From Cylindrospermum stagnale PCC 7417 (GTDB taxonomy: Bacteria > Cyanobacteriota > Cyanobacteriia > Cyanobacteriales > Nostocaceae): a DNA stretch of 64,000 nucleotides. Below are positions 1 through 7,591 of this stretch, in pieces. Numbering within the stretch: position 1 is the stretch's first letter; every line of letters begins with the position of its first letter. The position numbers and the translations under genes were made by a program. The notes under the pieces were generated by a model, which was not told the origin of the DNA, made no database searches, and saw only the letters and a list, made by a program, of their open reading frames with translations. The stretch spans positions 4,863,501 to 4,927,500 of the forward strand of contig NC_019757.1 in the NCBI RefSeq assembly GCF_000317535.1, written 5' to 3'.

Positions 1-104
1 CTCAATCTAACACAGGGTATCACTACTGTAGAGACCGAGCATTTATTCTTAATTCACCAAGAAGCCTTGCTATCCGGCGACCTTTGTCGTCGCCGTGAAA
101 AATT

Positions 105-1331
105 TCAAGGTTCTACCCAACGTCCATCTGCCTTAATCAGGTTAATTAACTCCTCTACTCCTAGTGCTTCTGGGACTTTTTTAATTTCTTCTCTGCCGCG
201 ATACAAAGAAATGTAACCAGGGGTTTTGCCTACATAACCATAGTCAGCATCCGCCATTTCTCCAGGTCCGTTGACAATGCAACCCATAACAGCTACGTCT
301 AACCCTGTCAAATGTTTTGTAGCTTCCCGGACTTTGTGCAGCACTTCCTCTAAGTTAAACAAAGTGCGTCCGCAAGAAGGACAGGCGACATACTCCACCA
401 TAGTTTTCCGCAATCCTAAAGCTTGCAGAATGCTGTAGCAAACAGGAATTTCTTTCTCTGGTGCTTCTGTCAGCGACACGCGAATTGTATCACCAATGCC
501 ATCAGCCAGCAAAGTGGCAATCCCTGCTGTAGATTTAATCCGTCCATATTCCCCATCACCAGCTTCAGTGACACCCAAATGTAGAGGATAGTCCATACCC
601 AAATCATCCAGGCGCTTGGCCATCAATCGATAAGCAGCTACCATCACCGGTACCCGCGAGGCTTTCATAGAAATTACCAAGTTGTGAAAATTCAAAGATT
701 CACAAATGCGAATGAATTCAATAGCAGATTCCACCATTCCTTGTGGGGTATCGCCATAGGTAAATAGCATCCTTTCAGCAAGGGAACCGTGATTTACCCC
801 AATTCGCATTGATTTGCCTTGATCTCGCAGAGAAACCACTAAAGGTGCGAGAGTTTCGCGGATTTTTTCGCCAATTTCATCAAATTCGTTTTGGGTGTAT
901 TCGGTGCGGTTGGTGTTTGGCTTTTCAAATACATACAAACCCGGATTAATCCGTACTTTCTCAATGTGTTTGGAGACTTCCAGGGCGATTTTCATGCCAT
1001 TGTGATGCACGTCGGCGACAATTGGCACATCTCGGTAAGTCTTAATTAATTTCTGCTTAATTTCTGCCAATGCTTTCGCGTGTCCAAGACTTGGAACAGT
1101 GACGCGGACAATTTCGCAGCCAATTTCGTGCAGACGCCGAATACCCGCCACCGAACCATCGATATCTAAGGTATCTTCGTTAATCATCGACTGCACCACC
1201 ACCGGGTAGCCACCCCCAATAGTGACATCTCCCACTTTTACGGGACGGGTTTTCCGCCGTTTAATCGTTGTGTCGAAGGCGAGTTGAGTTGATGTAGTAT
1301 TTGCAGTAGTGAGAGTGGGCAGAGTTTGCAT
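105..1331 (-). CDS. ispG: 4-hydroxy-3-methylbut-2-en-1-yl diphosphate synthase (IspG/GcpE)
   Basis: The product is the 4Fe-4S enzyme that turns MEcPP into HMBPP in the plastid-type (MEP) isoprenoid pathway, using ferredoxin electrons in cyanobacteria. The body starts with the family signature around [16 protein letters not shown] and VVQSM, and the C-terminal part holds the cluster cysteines in CPSCGRTLF and [10 protein letters not shown] chose the ATG at 1331 ([10 protein letters not shown]), giving 408 residues, the usual cyanobacterial length. The frame stays open 53 codons further upstream, but that part is low-complexity and unlike the family. ispD of the same pathway lies 10 kb away, so the two are not in one operon. 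Identification is secure; the exact start is slightly less so. Confidence 0.96.
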   Translation of the reverse strand: MQTLPTLTTANTTSTQLAFDTTIKRRKTRPVKVGDVTIGGGYPVVVQSMINEDTLDIDGSVAGIRRLHEIGCEIVRVTVPSLGHAKALAEIKQKLIKTYRDVPIVADVHHNGMKIALEVSKHIEKVRINPGLYVFEKPNTNRTEYTQNEFDEIGEKIRETLAPLVVSLRDQGKSMRIGVNHGSLAERMLFTYGDTPQGMVESAIEFIRICESLNFHNLVISMKASRVPVMVAAYRLMAKRLDDLGMDYPLHLGVTEAGDGEYGRIKSTAGIATLLADGIGDTIRVSLTEAPEKEIPVCYSILQALGLRKTMVEYVACPSCGRTLFNLEEVLHKVREATKHLTGLDVAVMGCIVNGPGEMADADYGYVGKTPGYISLYRGREEIKKVPEALGVEELINLIKADGRWVEP

Positions 1332-1542
1332 AACCTGAACAGGTAAATTTGCTGTAGTTAAAATATCAGATTGTCTGAGCTTCTGTCTCTCAGATTGCCA
1401 CAGGTGGGGCATTTTTGGGTGATAAAGTGGCAAAAAAGCAGAAGTGTAATAATGCCGTATCCTTCTGCTTTTCGTCTGGCCGATAAGCATCCACTATTTT
1501 TGGTTGTATATTATGAAACCTATCTCTGGCAGATATTTTCAC

Positions 1543-2018
1543 TCAACTGTTCAGATTATCTAACCAATCGCGCAAATCCTCCACTGTCGAAAAATCGAAT
1601 AATGCTTCCCCTAAAACTTCAAGGCGTTCAACCTCCAAACCCCTAACCTGAGCTTCTAATTCAGCATCAATTTCACCTAATTTGCGCTTGATTTGACGCA
1701 CGATCAAATCTTTTTCTCGTTGAATTCCTTGCTCAATTCCTTGCTCAATTCCTTGCTCAATCCCTTGTCTCATCCAACTGGTGACAATTTGCATAACGTT
1801 CTCCTGTTCTTCTTGTCTGAATGAACCTAATTCCGTTTGAAATCGCTGTTCTTCTGCTTGGTTAAGCTTCAGATAACTATCAATAAAGCCTGAGATTAAT
1901 TGCATTTTAGCAGGATTTAATTTTAAAGTTACTAACAGCCTTAAACATTCTGCTTTGACTTTTGCTCTATCTGGGGGCGCTATGTCCATTTTGGACATTA
2001 CAGCACTTGCGTCTGTTA
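1543..2018 (-). pseudogene. C-terminal half of Rpn/PD-(D/E)XK nuclease-like gene, cut off by an IS
   Basis: This is the 3' part of a gene whose 5' part lies at 2997-3503. It encodes the alpha-helical region after the nuclease fold (MSKMDIAPPDRAKVKAECL), a short degenerate repeat of GIEQ units (DNA repeat of about 12 bases at 1729-1768), and a C-terminal DUF4351-like tail ending in DFSTVEDLRDWLDNLNS. Removing the IS together with one TA copy joins the halves in frame: FRLL from the upstream part is followed directly by TDASAVMSKM, giving a 326-residue protein. Proteins of this type (Rpn/transposase_31-like) are abundant in cyanobacteria and are usually thought to be nucleases of mobile origin. 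The present copy is inactive as a single protein. Confidence 0.85.
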
Positions 2019-2996
2019 TGAGGTACACTAAATTAAAATATAAATACCTTTAAATGAAGTCATACTCTGTCGAGTTTCGAGAAAAAATAGTTGCAGCACA
2101 TCTTCAAAAAAACATCTCAATCAGGAAAGTAGCTAACATATTTTCCGTCTCAAAGAGTTTAGTGCAAAAGCTTGTAAAGCAACAAAAACTTGAAGGAAAT
2201 TTACAACCAAAGCCGCGAGGGAAACCACAATTTAGTCATTTAACAAATGCGGAAGTAGAGTTAAGGGAATTAGTTGAAGCACATCCAGATGCAACATTGA
2301 TAGAGTTATGTGAATTCTTGGCAGACAAGACTGGTAATTGGGTGGGTCGAAGTGCAATGTGTCGGGCCTTACAGAAATTAGGATTAAATCGTAAAAAAAA
2401 CAAAGCGGAGTACCCAAGCCGGGACTCTTAGAGTCTTAAATTTAAGATTAGATTATTGGGAAAAGGTCAAACATATAGAGCCAGAAAATTTAGTATTTTT
2501 GGACGAAACTGGCGTTCTACTTGGGTTAACGAGGACTCATGCCCGTTCACAAATGGGAACAAGAGCTTACTCTCTTAACCCCTTCTATAGAGGTTCAAAA
2601 GTTACAGTAATTGGAGCAATTAGTATTAACAAAGTAGTTGCATTAATGACAATGAATAATTCAATGGATGGCAGGGCATTTGAATTATTTGTTGAGAAGT
2701 TTTTAGTGCCAAATTTATGGTCAGGAGCAGTAGTAGTCATGGATAATTTATCCGCACATAAACTAGATTCAATTGTGCTAATGATTGAAGCTGTAGGCGC
2801 GAAAGTTATTTGTTTATCCTCATACTCTCCCGATTTTAATCCAATTGAATTATGGTGGTCACAACTTAAATCTTTTCTACGCCGTTTCGCTCCAACTACA
2901 ACGGAAATGGTTGATAAACTAATCTCAGTTGCACTCGACTTAATAAATCCTCAACAATTAAGAAACTGGTTTGCTAGTTGCTGCTACTGTACCTCA
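2019..2996 (+). mobile_element. IS630-family insertion sequence, 978 bp
   Basis: The element is bounded by the terminal inverted repeats TGAGGTACACTA (left) and TGAGGTACAGTA (right, read inward), 11 of 12 identical. It is flanked on both sides by the dinucleotide TA (2017-2018 and 2997-2998), the target duplication known for the IS630/Tc1-mariner superfamily. It carries a transposase in two frames. It sits inside an Rpn-like gene on the opposite strand. Deleting the element plus one TA restores that gene without any frameshift, which fixes the borders and suggests that the insertion is recent or at least unrepaired. Confidence 0.92.
2054..2431 (+). CDS. IS630-family transposase, N-terminal part (helix-turn-helix)
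   Basis: The product is the DNA-binding N-terminus of an IS630-type transposase. It starts MKSYSVEFREKIVAAHLQ, has a helix-turn-helix with SIRKVANIFSVSKSLVQKLV, and then a second winged-helix-like part (GNWVGRSAMCRALQKLGLNRKK). It runs into a stop shortly after a run of eight A (2393-2400). With seven A the reading would continue as RKKTKRSTQAGTLRVLNLR into the catalytic half. It is therefore either disabled by a single-base expansion or expressed by slippage at the A tract. It lies 35 bp inside the left end of the element. Confidence 0.88.
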   Translation: MKSYSVEFREKIVAAHLQKNISIRKVANIFSVSKSLVQKLVKQQKLEGNLQPKPRGKPQFSHLTNAEVELRELVEAHPDATLIELCEFLADKTGNWVGRSAMCRALQKLGLNRKKNKAEYPSRDS

Positions 2997-2999
2997 TAA
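2499..2999 (+). CDS. IS630-family transposase, catalytic DDE part
   Basis: This is the DDE catalytic half of the transposase. The three acidic residues are visible in LDETGVLL, VVMDNLSAH and YSPDFNPIELWWS, in the usual order and spacing. The frame is open from about 2391 and is offset by +1 base from the helix-turn-helix half, so the two can be joined by losing one A from the A8 tract. The marked start is a TTG at LDETG and is probably not used independently. The stop codon TAA at 2997-2999 lies just outside the element: it is formed by the duplicated target TA plus the next base A. Confidence 0.86.
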   Translation: MDETGVLLGLTRTHARSQMGTRAYSLNPFYRGSKVTVIGAISINKVVALMTMNNSMDGRAFELFVEKFLVPNLWSGAVVVMDNLSAHKLDSIVLMIEAVGAKVICLSSYSPDFNPIELWWSQLKSFLRRFAPTTTEMVDKLISVALDLINPQQLRNWFASCCYCTS

Positions 3000-3503
3000 T
3001 AGCCGGAAACGCTGTAACGCAGAAGCTATCGGACTAGAACGATTCAAAAAATCTCGCCAATTTAATTGATTGAGTTGCACAACTCGATAATTAAATTTTA
3101 AAACTTCAAAATCAGGAAAGTCAATTTGATAATTACTAACTGCTAAGGTTTTAGGGGAGTCATAAGAAAAAATAACAATGGGATAAATGGGTAGGTCAAA
3201 TTTTTCATGTAAGCGAGCAAAATAGCGGAACATTCGCTTATTAAATCTGGGGCGTGAACCGGATTCTGCTTCAATATGAATCAGAAAATAAGAACGCTCT
3301 CCTCGAAATCTCACCTGAGCAATCAAATCAGTTTCATACTTTTCTCCGGCGGTGACATCGGTAAACATCTCCTTATCTAATAAGGTAACGGAATCAGTAT
3401 CGAGATAATTGATAACTTCGGGAAAAAAGAGTTCTATAAACTCAATGAAAAAGGTTGAGATTAATTCTTTGAATAAGCGGTCATGATCTATGCTTTCAGT
3501 CAT
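2997..3503 (-). pseudogene. N-terminal half of Rpn/PD-(D/E)XK nuclease-like gene, interrupted by IS630
   Basis: This is the 5' part of the interrupted gene, starting at the ATG at 3503. It covers the nuclease-like fold: MTESIDHDRLFKELISTFF, then YETDLIAQVRF, and HIEAESGSR, where the acidic residues of the PD-(D/E)XK core are expected. The family is the Rpn/transposase_31-like group common in cyanobacteria. Translation now runs into the IS end and stops after FRLL, giving 169 residues without the C-terminal region. The remaining part is at 1543-2018. A truncated protein containing the fold could still be made, but activity is unlikely without the helical tail. Confidence 0.85.
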
Positions 3504-3648
3504 GAATCTCTATCTCTCATACTTCATACAATAAAAGTAGTAAAATAATCCTTACAGGCTGACTCTGGTAAACCAAGTTATCTCAGTTCAATGCTATAGC
3601 AATCCTAAATCAATTGTGATAGCGCAGCGTGGCGTTAGCCATACAACA

Positions 3649-3681
3649 AGATACCCGACTTCTTAGAGAAGTCGGGTATCT
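3649..3681. repeat. Perfect 15-bp hairpin, dispersed repeat or terminator
   Basis: Arms AGATACCCGACTTCT (3649-3663) and its exact complement (3667-3681) surround the loop TAG. It lies in the 255-bp gap between the Rpn-like gene and the small genes at 3759. A related hairpin (agaaccc.gactttt) occurs at 61011-61043, so this looks like a member of a dispersed palindromic family as found in Nostoc genomes. It may also end transcription from either side, but there is no clear T run. Confidence 0.7.
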
Positions 3682-3758
3682 GAGAGCAACGTCATGGTAT
3701 GGGTGGTGCGTTATACTTCGTTAAGTTATTCTACAGGATTGGCGATCGCACTACTAAA

Positions 3759-3974
3759 TCAAAGCTTTAGAAAATTATTGCGATTCGTTTTTTTATCCTT
3801 CAAGCTTGGACGATATGAATCCTGATTTTGCAAGAAGCGCTGAAGTCTTTGATCTGCTTCACGAGATCGCTTATCAAACAGACGTATACAGAAGATAGCT
3901 GAGGGAACTCCACTAACCGTTGTAATAGTCCCCGCAGAAATATTTCCAGTAAATACGAGAGAAATGTTCTTACT
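3759..3974 (-). CDS. Small hypothetical protein coupled to a ribbon-helix-helix protein
   Basis: The 71-residue product starts MSKNISLVFTGNISAGTI at the ATG at 3974, which overlaps the stop of the preceding gene (GAGTAA read against ATGAGTAAG), so the two are probably translated together. The C-terminal half is basic and charged (IRLFDKRSREADQRLQRFLQ). I do not recognise a family. The position directly behind a ribbon-helix-helix gene is that of a toxin or accessory protein in many small modules, but that is only inference from gene order. The frame extends 10 codons upstream inside the neighbour; the overlapping ATG is preferred. Confidence 0.5.
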   Translation of the reverse strand, partial: SKNISLVFTGNISAGTITTVSGVPSAIFCIRLFDKRSREADQRLQRFLQNQDSYRPSLKDKKTNRNNFLKL

Positions 3975-4188
3975 CATCAAAGTAGATGTAAGCAATCTTT
4001 CCATCAGAAGTTTCCATCATTAACGTTCCTGCCTTCTCTCGGAGAAGGGATTGCACGTAAAGATCCCTTCTGATGGCACGCCGAGCCGCTTCAGCAATTG
4101 ATATGCTTTTTTCCTCAGCAGTTTTGACCAAATCATTGTACGAAGCTTGCGGCAGTGTAATTGATAGTCTCTGTGGGTCTTCCTGCAC
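3970..4188 (-). CDS. Ribbon-helix-helix (CopG/Arc-like) protein, possible antitoxin
   Basis: The 72-residue protein begins at a GTG at 4188 (MQEDPQRLSITLP). A short beta strand (RLSITLP) followed by two helices (ASYNDLVKTAEEKS / SIAEAARRAIRRDLY) gives the ribbon-helix-helix pattern of small DNA-binding antitoxins and plasmid-type repressors. The C-terminus (TLMMETSDGKIAYIYFDE) would be the partner-binding tail. It overlaps the next small gene by 5 bases. A perfect 19-bp palindrome at 4261-4279, 72 bp upstream of the start, is a good candidate operator. The start is uncertain because the frame stays open a little further upstream. Confidence 0.65.
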   Translation of the reverse strand: MQEDPQRLSITLPQASYNDLVKTAEEKSISIAEAARRAIRRDLYVQSLLREKAGTLMMETSDGKIAYIYFDE

Positions 4189-4260
4189 TTGCAGGTGTAC
4201 ATTTCCGTCTGGAAGCAGCTTTTAATTATTTCAGTTACAGTATATTATTTAGTAGTATTT

Positions 4261-4279
4261 TATACTAAAATTTAGTATA
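4261..4279. promoter_or_regulatory. Perfect 19-bp palindrome, candidate operator
   Basis: TATACTAAA-A-TTTAGTATA is a perfect palindrome in the 194-bp divergent gap between the ribbon-helix-helix gene (minus strand) and the DUF1778 antitoxin gene (plus strand). Ribbon-helix-helix antitoxins normally bind such sites and repress their own operon. It is closer to the minus-strand gene, so I assign it tentatively to that module. Confidence 0.5.
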
Positions 4280-4321
4280 TCAATTTATTCTTACTCGCCA
4301 TCAAAATCACTTTTTATAGAC

Positions 4322-4344
4322 TATGGTGACAAAATGACACCATA
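4322..4344. promoter_or_regulatory. Inverted repeat, candidate operator of the DUF1778-GNAT module
   Basis: Arms TATGGTGACA and TGACACCATA (9 of 10 paired) lie 38 bp upstream of the antitoxin ATG. A TAGAAT sequence about 10 bp downstream could be the -10 box. The site differs in sequence from the palindrome at 4261, which fits two separately regulated modules. DUF1778 antitoxins are known to autorepress with their GNAT partner. Confidence 0.5.
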
Positions 4345-4382
4345 ATGTTAGAATAGAATTCCATAGATATCTAAAATCAGCC

Positions 4383-4673
4383 ATGTCTTCCACTTCTTCT
4401 GTTAATGATGCAAGGGTGACAGCAAGGATTTCCGCTCAGGTTAAGGAAACTTTGGAACAAGCCGCAGCCCTATCTGGAGCAACTTTAAACCAGTTTTTAG
4501 TTCAAGCGGCACTCAAAGAAGCTCACAAGATTTTAGAAGCAGAACGGGTAATTAACTTATCCCAACAAGATGCTGATACGGTCTTTAGCCTAATTGAAAA
4601 TCCCCCTGAACCAAATGTTGCTTTAAAAGCGGCTGCTGTTAAACATCAAGCATTCTTCCGTGAAAATCATTGA
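4383..4673 (+). CDS. DUF1778 (TacA-like) antitoxin
   Basis: The 96-residue protein has an N-terminal ribbon-helix-helix (VTARISAQVKETLEQAAALS, then GATLNQFLVQAALKEAHKIL) and a C-terminal tail (VFSLIENPPEPNVALKAAA) of the type that covers the active site of the toxin. This is the standard layout of TacA/DUF1778 antitoxins. It starts at the ATG at 4383 and overlaps the toxin gene by 14 bases. A candidate operator is at 4322-4344. In the known systems the antitoxin both neutralises an acetyltransferase toxin and represses the operon together with it. Confidence 0.88.
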   Translation: MSSTSSVNDARVTARISAQVKETLEQAAALSGATLNQFLVQAALKEAHKILEAERVINLSQQDADTVFSLIENPPEPNVALKAAAVKHQAFFRENH

Positions 4674-5154
4674 ACTGCTGAATAAATCTCATGACCGCCA
4701 AAGTTTTAATTGTGGTAGTGAGACGCTAAATCAATTTTTGATCCGCACAGCACGGCAGCATATTCAAAAAGGTATTTCTCGCACCTTTGTTTTGGTTGGT
4801 ACGGAAGAACCCAAAACTATTATTGGCTTTTTTACCTTGTCTATTTGTGAAGTGCAAACCGAAAAGTTACCGCCACAGTTTGCTAAAAAATACCCCACAA
4901 AAGTTCCTGGTGTTAAACTAGCACGTTTGGCTGTTACCCAAGACTGGCAACGGCAAGGGATTGGCGAAATTCTGATGCTTGAAGGTATGAAACGGGCTTT
5001 GGTGATTGCTGAAAATGCGGGAGTAATTGGTCTATTTGTTGATGCTAAAGATGAGGAAGCTAAAGCTTATTATCAACGCTATGGCTTTGTTAGTCTCTCG
5101 GATACTCCTTTAGAAATGTTCTTACCTCTGGAAACTGTTAAACAGCTATTTTGA
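4660..5154 (+). CDS. GNAT acetyltransferase toxin (TacT-like)
   Basis: The 164-residue GCN5-type acetyltransferase starts at a GTG inside the end of the antitoxin gene (14-base overlap). The acetyl-CoA loop is visible in RLAVTQDWQRQGIGEILM, and a conserved tyrosine near the C-terminus in EEAKAYYQRYGF matches the catalytic Tyr of TacT/AtaT-type toxins. These toxins acetylate the amino group of aminoacyl-tRNAs and stop translation. The early FNCGSETLNQFL is also typical of the toxin branch of GNAT proteins. All motif residues are present, so the module looks intact. Confidence 0.88.
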   Translation: MKIIELLNKSHDRQSFNCGSETLNQFLIRTARQHIQKGISRTFVLVGTEEPKTIIGFFTLSICEVQTEKLPPQFAKKYPTKVPGVKLARLAVTQDWQRQGIGEILMLEGMKRALVIAENAGVIGLFVDAKDEEAKAYYQRYGFVSLSDTPLEMFLPLETVKQLF

Positions 5155-5226
5155 AGATTAGAAACAGCTTCACATGAAAATTACAAATTTTCCAGAAGCT
5201 ATATAAACCCAGGTTTTAATTAAATC

Positions 5227-6267
5227 ATGAACGCCCAAATAACAGCCCAACTCCCCATTCCCCCGCACTTTAACGCTGATAAAGTCGGCGAAGTCTGGCG
5301 CGTACCTTACCAACAACGTGCCGCTGAAGCTGAAATATTTGCAAAACAACAAAATATCCAACCAGTAGCTTTAGATAAAACCCGCATTTGTCTACTTTTA
5401 ATTGATGTTCAAAATACCTTTTGCATTCCCGAATTTGAATTATTTGTCGGCGGACAATCTGGAACTGGCGCAGTAGATGATAATAAACGTTTATGTGAAT
5501 TTATCTATCGCAACTTGGGAGTAATAACGACAATTGCACCAACGCTGGATACTCACACAGCCATGCAAATTTTTCATCCCATTTTTTGGGTAAACGCCGC
5601 TGGAGAACACCCCACACCCGCAGCTACCAGCATCAGCCCCGCAGATATTGACCAAGGTATCTGGAAAGTTAACCCAGCGGTTGCTAATAGTATTACTAAT
5701 GGTGATTATGAATTATTAGAAAAACACGCTTACCACTACGTTACACAACTCAGTCAAGATGGTAAATTTCCCTTAATAATTTGGCCTTTTCATTCTATGT
5801 TAGGTGGTATCGGTCATGCTTTGGTTTCGTCGGTGGAAGAAGCTGTATTTTTCCATTGTGTTGCGCGTCAAAGTCAAACACAATTTGAACTTAAAGGGGA
5901 GAATCCTTTAACTGAAAATTATTCTATTTTACGTCCAGAAGTTTTAATTGATTTTAATCAAAATCCACTCGCACAAAAGAACACACGCCTGATTCAGCAA
6001 CTTTTAGAATTTGATGCTGTGATTATTGGTGGACAAGCTAAAAGTCATTGTGTCGCTTGGACAATTGATGATTTGTTAACAGAAATTCTCCAGGTAGATG
6101 CTACCCTCGCTAAAAAAATCTATCTTTTAGAAGATTGCACTTCCCCCGTTGTGGTTCCAGGTGTGGTTGACTACACAGAACAAGCTAATGCTACATTTGC
6201 TAGGTTTGCTGAGGCGGGAATGCACATTGTAAAATCTACTGAATCTATCTTTAACTGGCTAAAGTGA
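5227..6267 (+). CDS. Isochorismatase-family cysteine hydrolase (nicotinamidase-like)
   Basis: The 346-residue protein has the isochorismatase fold: the catalytic Asp in CLLLIDVQNTF (D60), a DxH pattern in LDTHTAMQIFH (D108, H110, H117) like the metal site of nicotinamidases, and the nucleophile in GGQAKSHCVAW (C275). At 346 residues it is much longer than standard family members of about 200; the extra length is an N-terminal extension and an insert around residues 125-230. Substrate is unknown; the metal motif points to an amide such as nicotinamide. Its 3' end overlaps the convergent TPR gene by 9 bases. The start ATG follows an AT-rich leader with no obvious ribosome site. Confidence 0.85.
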   Translation: MNAQITAQLPIPPHFNADKVGEVWRVPYQQRAAEAEIFAKQQNIQPVALDKTRICLLLIDVQNTFCIPEFELFVGGQSGTGAVDDNKRLCEFIYRNLGVITTIAPTLDTHTAMQIFHPIFWVNAAGEHPTPAATSISPADIDQGIWKVNPAVANSITNGDYELLEKHAYHYVTQLSQDGKFPLIIWPFHSMLGGIGHALVSSVEEAVFFHCVARQSQTQFELKGENPLTENYSILRPEVLIDFNQNPLAQKNTRLIQQLLEFDAVIIGGQAKSHCVAWTIDDLLTEILQVDATLAKKIYLLEDCTSPVVVPGVVDYTEQANATFARFAEAGMHIVKSTESIFNWLK

Positions 6268-7407
6268 AGTTTCTTGTTGTATCAAAGTCTGAAACTCTTT
6301 TGAATTGCAAATTTTATCAAAATCAGGGTCAATTTTGGCGGCTTCTAAAAATGTCTCATCGCTGAGAGAGACGGCTTGTTGCAAGTTTTGAATAGCTGGC
6401 TGAATATCACCCTGTAGGGCGTAACAGCAAGCTATATTATAAAAAGTATCAGCGTTGTCTGGTTTGATTTCTAGAGATTTGTGATAGCTAGCGATCGCAT
6501 CCTCATAGCGTCCTAACTCAGACAGGATAATGCTTTTGTTCTCCCAAGCGGCAAATTTGTCAGCTAAAACTGCGATCGCATCGTCACAGGAGGCGATCGC
6601 ATCTTCAACACGACCAAACCTAACCAGCACCTCAGCCCAATTATACCAGGCAAATTCACGCTCAATTTGGCACTTCAGGGCTGTTTCATGGCTGATAAGT
6701 GCCTCTTCAAAATTGCCTAACTTCTCTAGTACTTCGCCCCGCAACGACCAAGCTGCGGATGTATCTGGTTTGATTTCTAAGGCTTTATCGTAACTAGCAA
6801 GTGCTTCATCATAGCGGTTCAATTCCTTCAGAACTTCGCCTCTTTCGTACCAATAGATGTAATTGTTTGGGTCGTTTCTTAGGAGATATTCATAAATAAT
6901 TAGAGAGTCATCATAGCGACCCATTTCTAATAGCATATAGCTAAGTTCTTCCCTGACTCCATAAGTATCAGGCGCAATTTCTAGAGTTCTCTTGTAACTA
7001 GCAAATGCTTCATCATAGCGTTCTAATTGATATAGAGCAAAGCTCAAATCCCACCAAGCATCAAAGTCGTCAGGTTTGATTTCTAAGGCTTTATTGAAGC
7101 TGAATAAAGACTCTTCTAAATGATTTAGCCGTTCTAACTGAACTTGTCCCCGACGATGCCAAGCAGTGAAGTTATCCGGCTGAATCTCTATTACTTTGTT
7201 AAAACTAGCTAGTGCTTCTATTGCTGTTTCATCGGTGTTTAAAAGAAATAAACTCCAGCCGCGTTCATTCCATGCTGTACATAAATCTGGTTGAATTTCT
7301 ATAGCTCTGTCAAAGCTAGCAATCGCCTGATCATACTCTCCTGTTTTGTTATGCTCTAATCCCTGTTGGCAAAAAAAATCTGCTTCTGAATTCACCGGTT
7401 GACTCAT
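6259..7407 (-). CDS. Tetratricopeptide repeat protein
   Basis: The 382-residue protein is almost entirely TPR units, about ten, recognisable by repeated patterns such as YDEALASYDKALEIKPD followed by AWxxRGEVL. No signal peptide or membrane segment is seen, so it is probably cytoplasmic. The C-terminal segment (IQNLQQAVSLSDETFLEAAKIDPDFDKI) is shared with many cyanobacterial TPR proteins. TPR domains hold protein complexes together; no partner can be inferred here. The DNA carries several HIP1 octamers. It converges with and slightly overlaps the isochorismatase-like gene. Confidence 0.9.
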   Translation of the reverse strand: MSQPVNSEADFFCQQGLEHNKTGEYDQAIASFDRAIEIQPDLCTAWNERGWSLFLLNTDETAIEALASFNKVIEIQPDNFTAWHRRGQVQLERLNHLEESLFSFNKALEIKPDDFDAWWDLSFALYQLERYDEAFASYKRTLEIAPDTYGVREELSYMLLEMGRYDDSLIIYEYLLRNDPNNYIYWYERGEVLKELNRYDEALASYDKALEIKPDTSAAWSLRGEVLEKLGNFEEALISHETALKCQIEREFAWYNWAEVLVRFGRVEDAIASCDDAIAVLADKFAAWENKSIILSELGRYEDAIASYHKSLEIKPDNADTFYNIACCYALQGDIQPAIQNLQQAVSLSDETFLEAAKIDPDFDKICNSKEFQTLIQQETSL

Positions 7408-7591
7408 AAAGTCCTTTGTCTATAAATTAATTAAATTATTCCAACAGCGAGTACAGAATAAGCTAATGGTACATTCGCAAGATTTGCTGAAAGGAGAATT
7501 CACCTGATAAAATCTCCTGATGAAATTTGGTAATTGATAAACAGGTAAGAGGTAATTGGAAGAAATATTCTATTACCCATTACCCATTACC

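Noticed and set aside
1-104. Open plus-strand frame from the window start running into the end of ispG
   Set aside because: It continues antisense through the ispG 3' end and shows no recognisable family; could be the edge of a real gene, but nothing supports it.
1371-1646. 91-residue plus-strand frame between ispG and the Rpn-like gene
   Set aside because: Overlaps the ends of both minus-strand genes, no family features.
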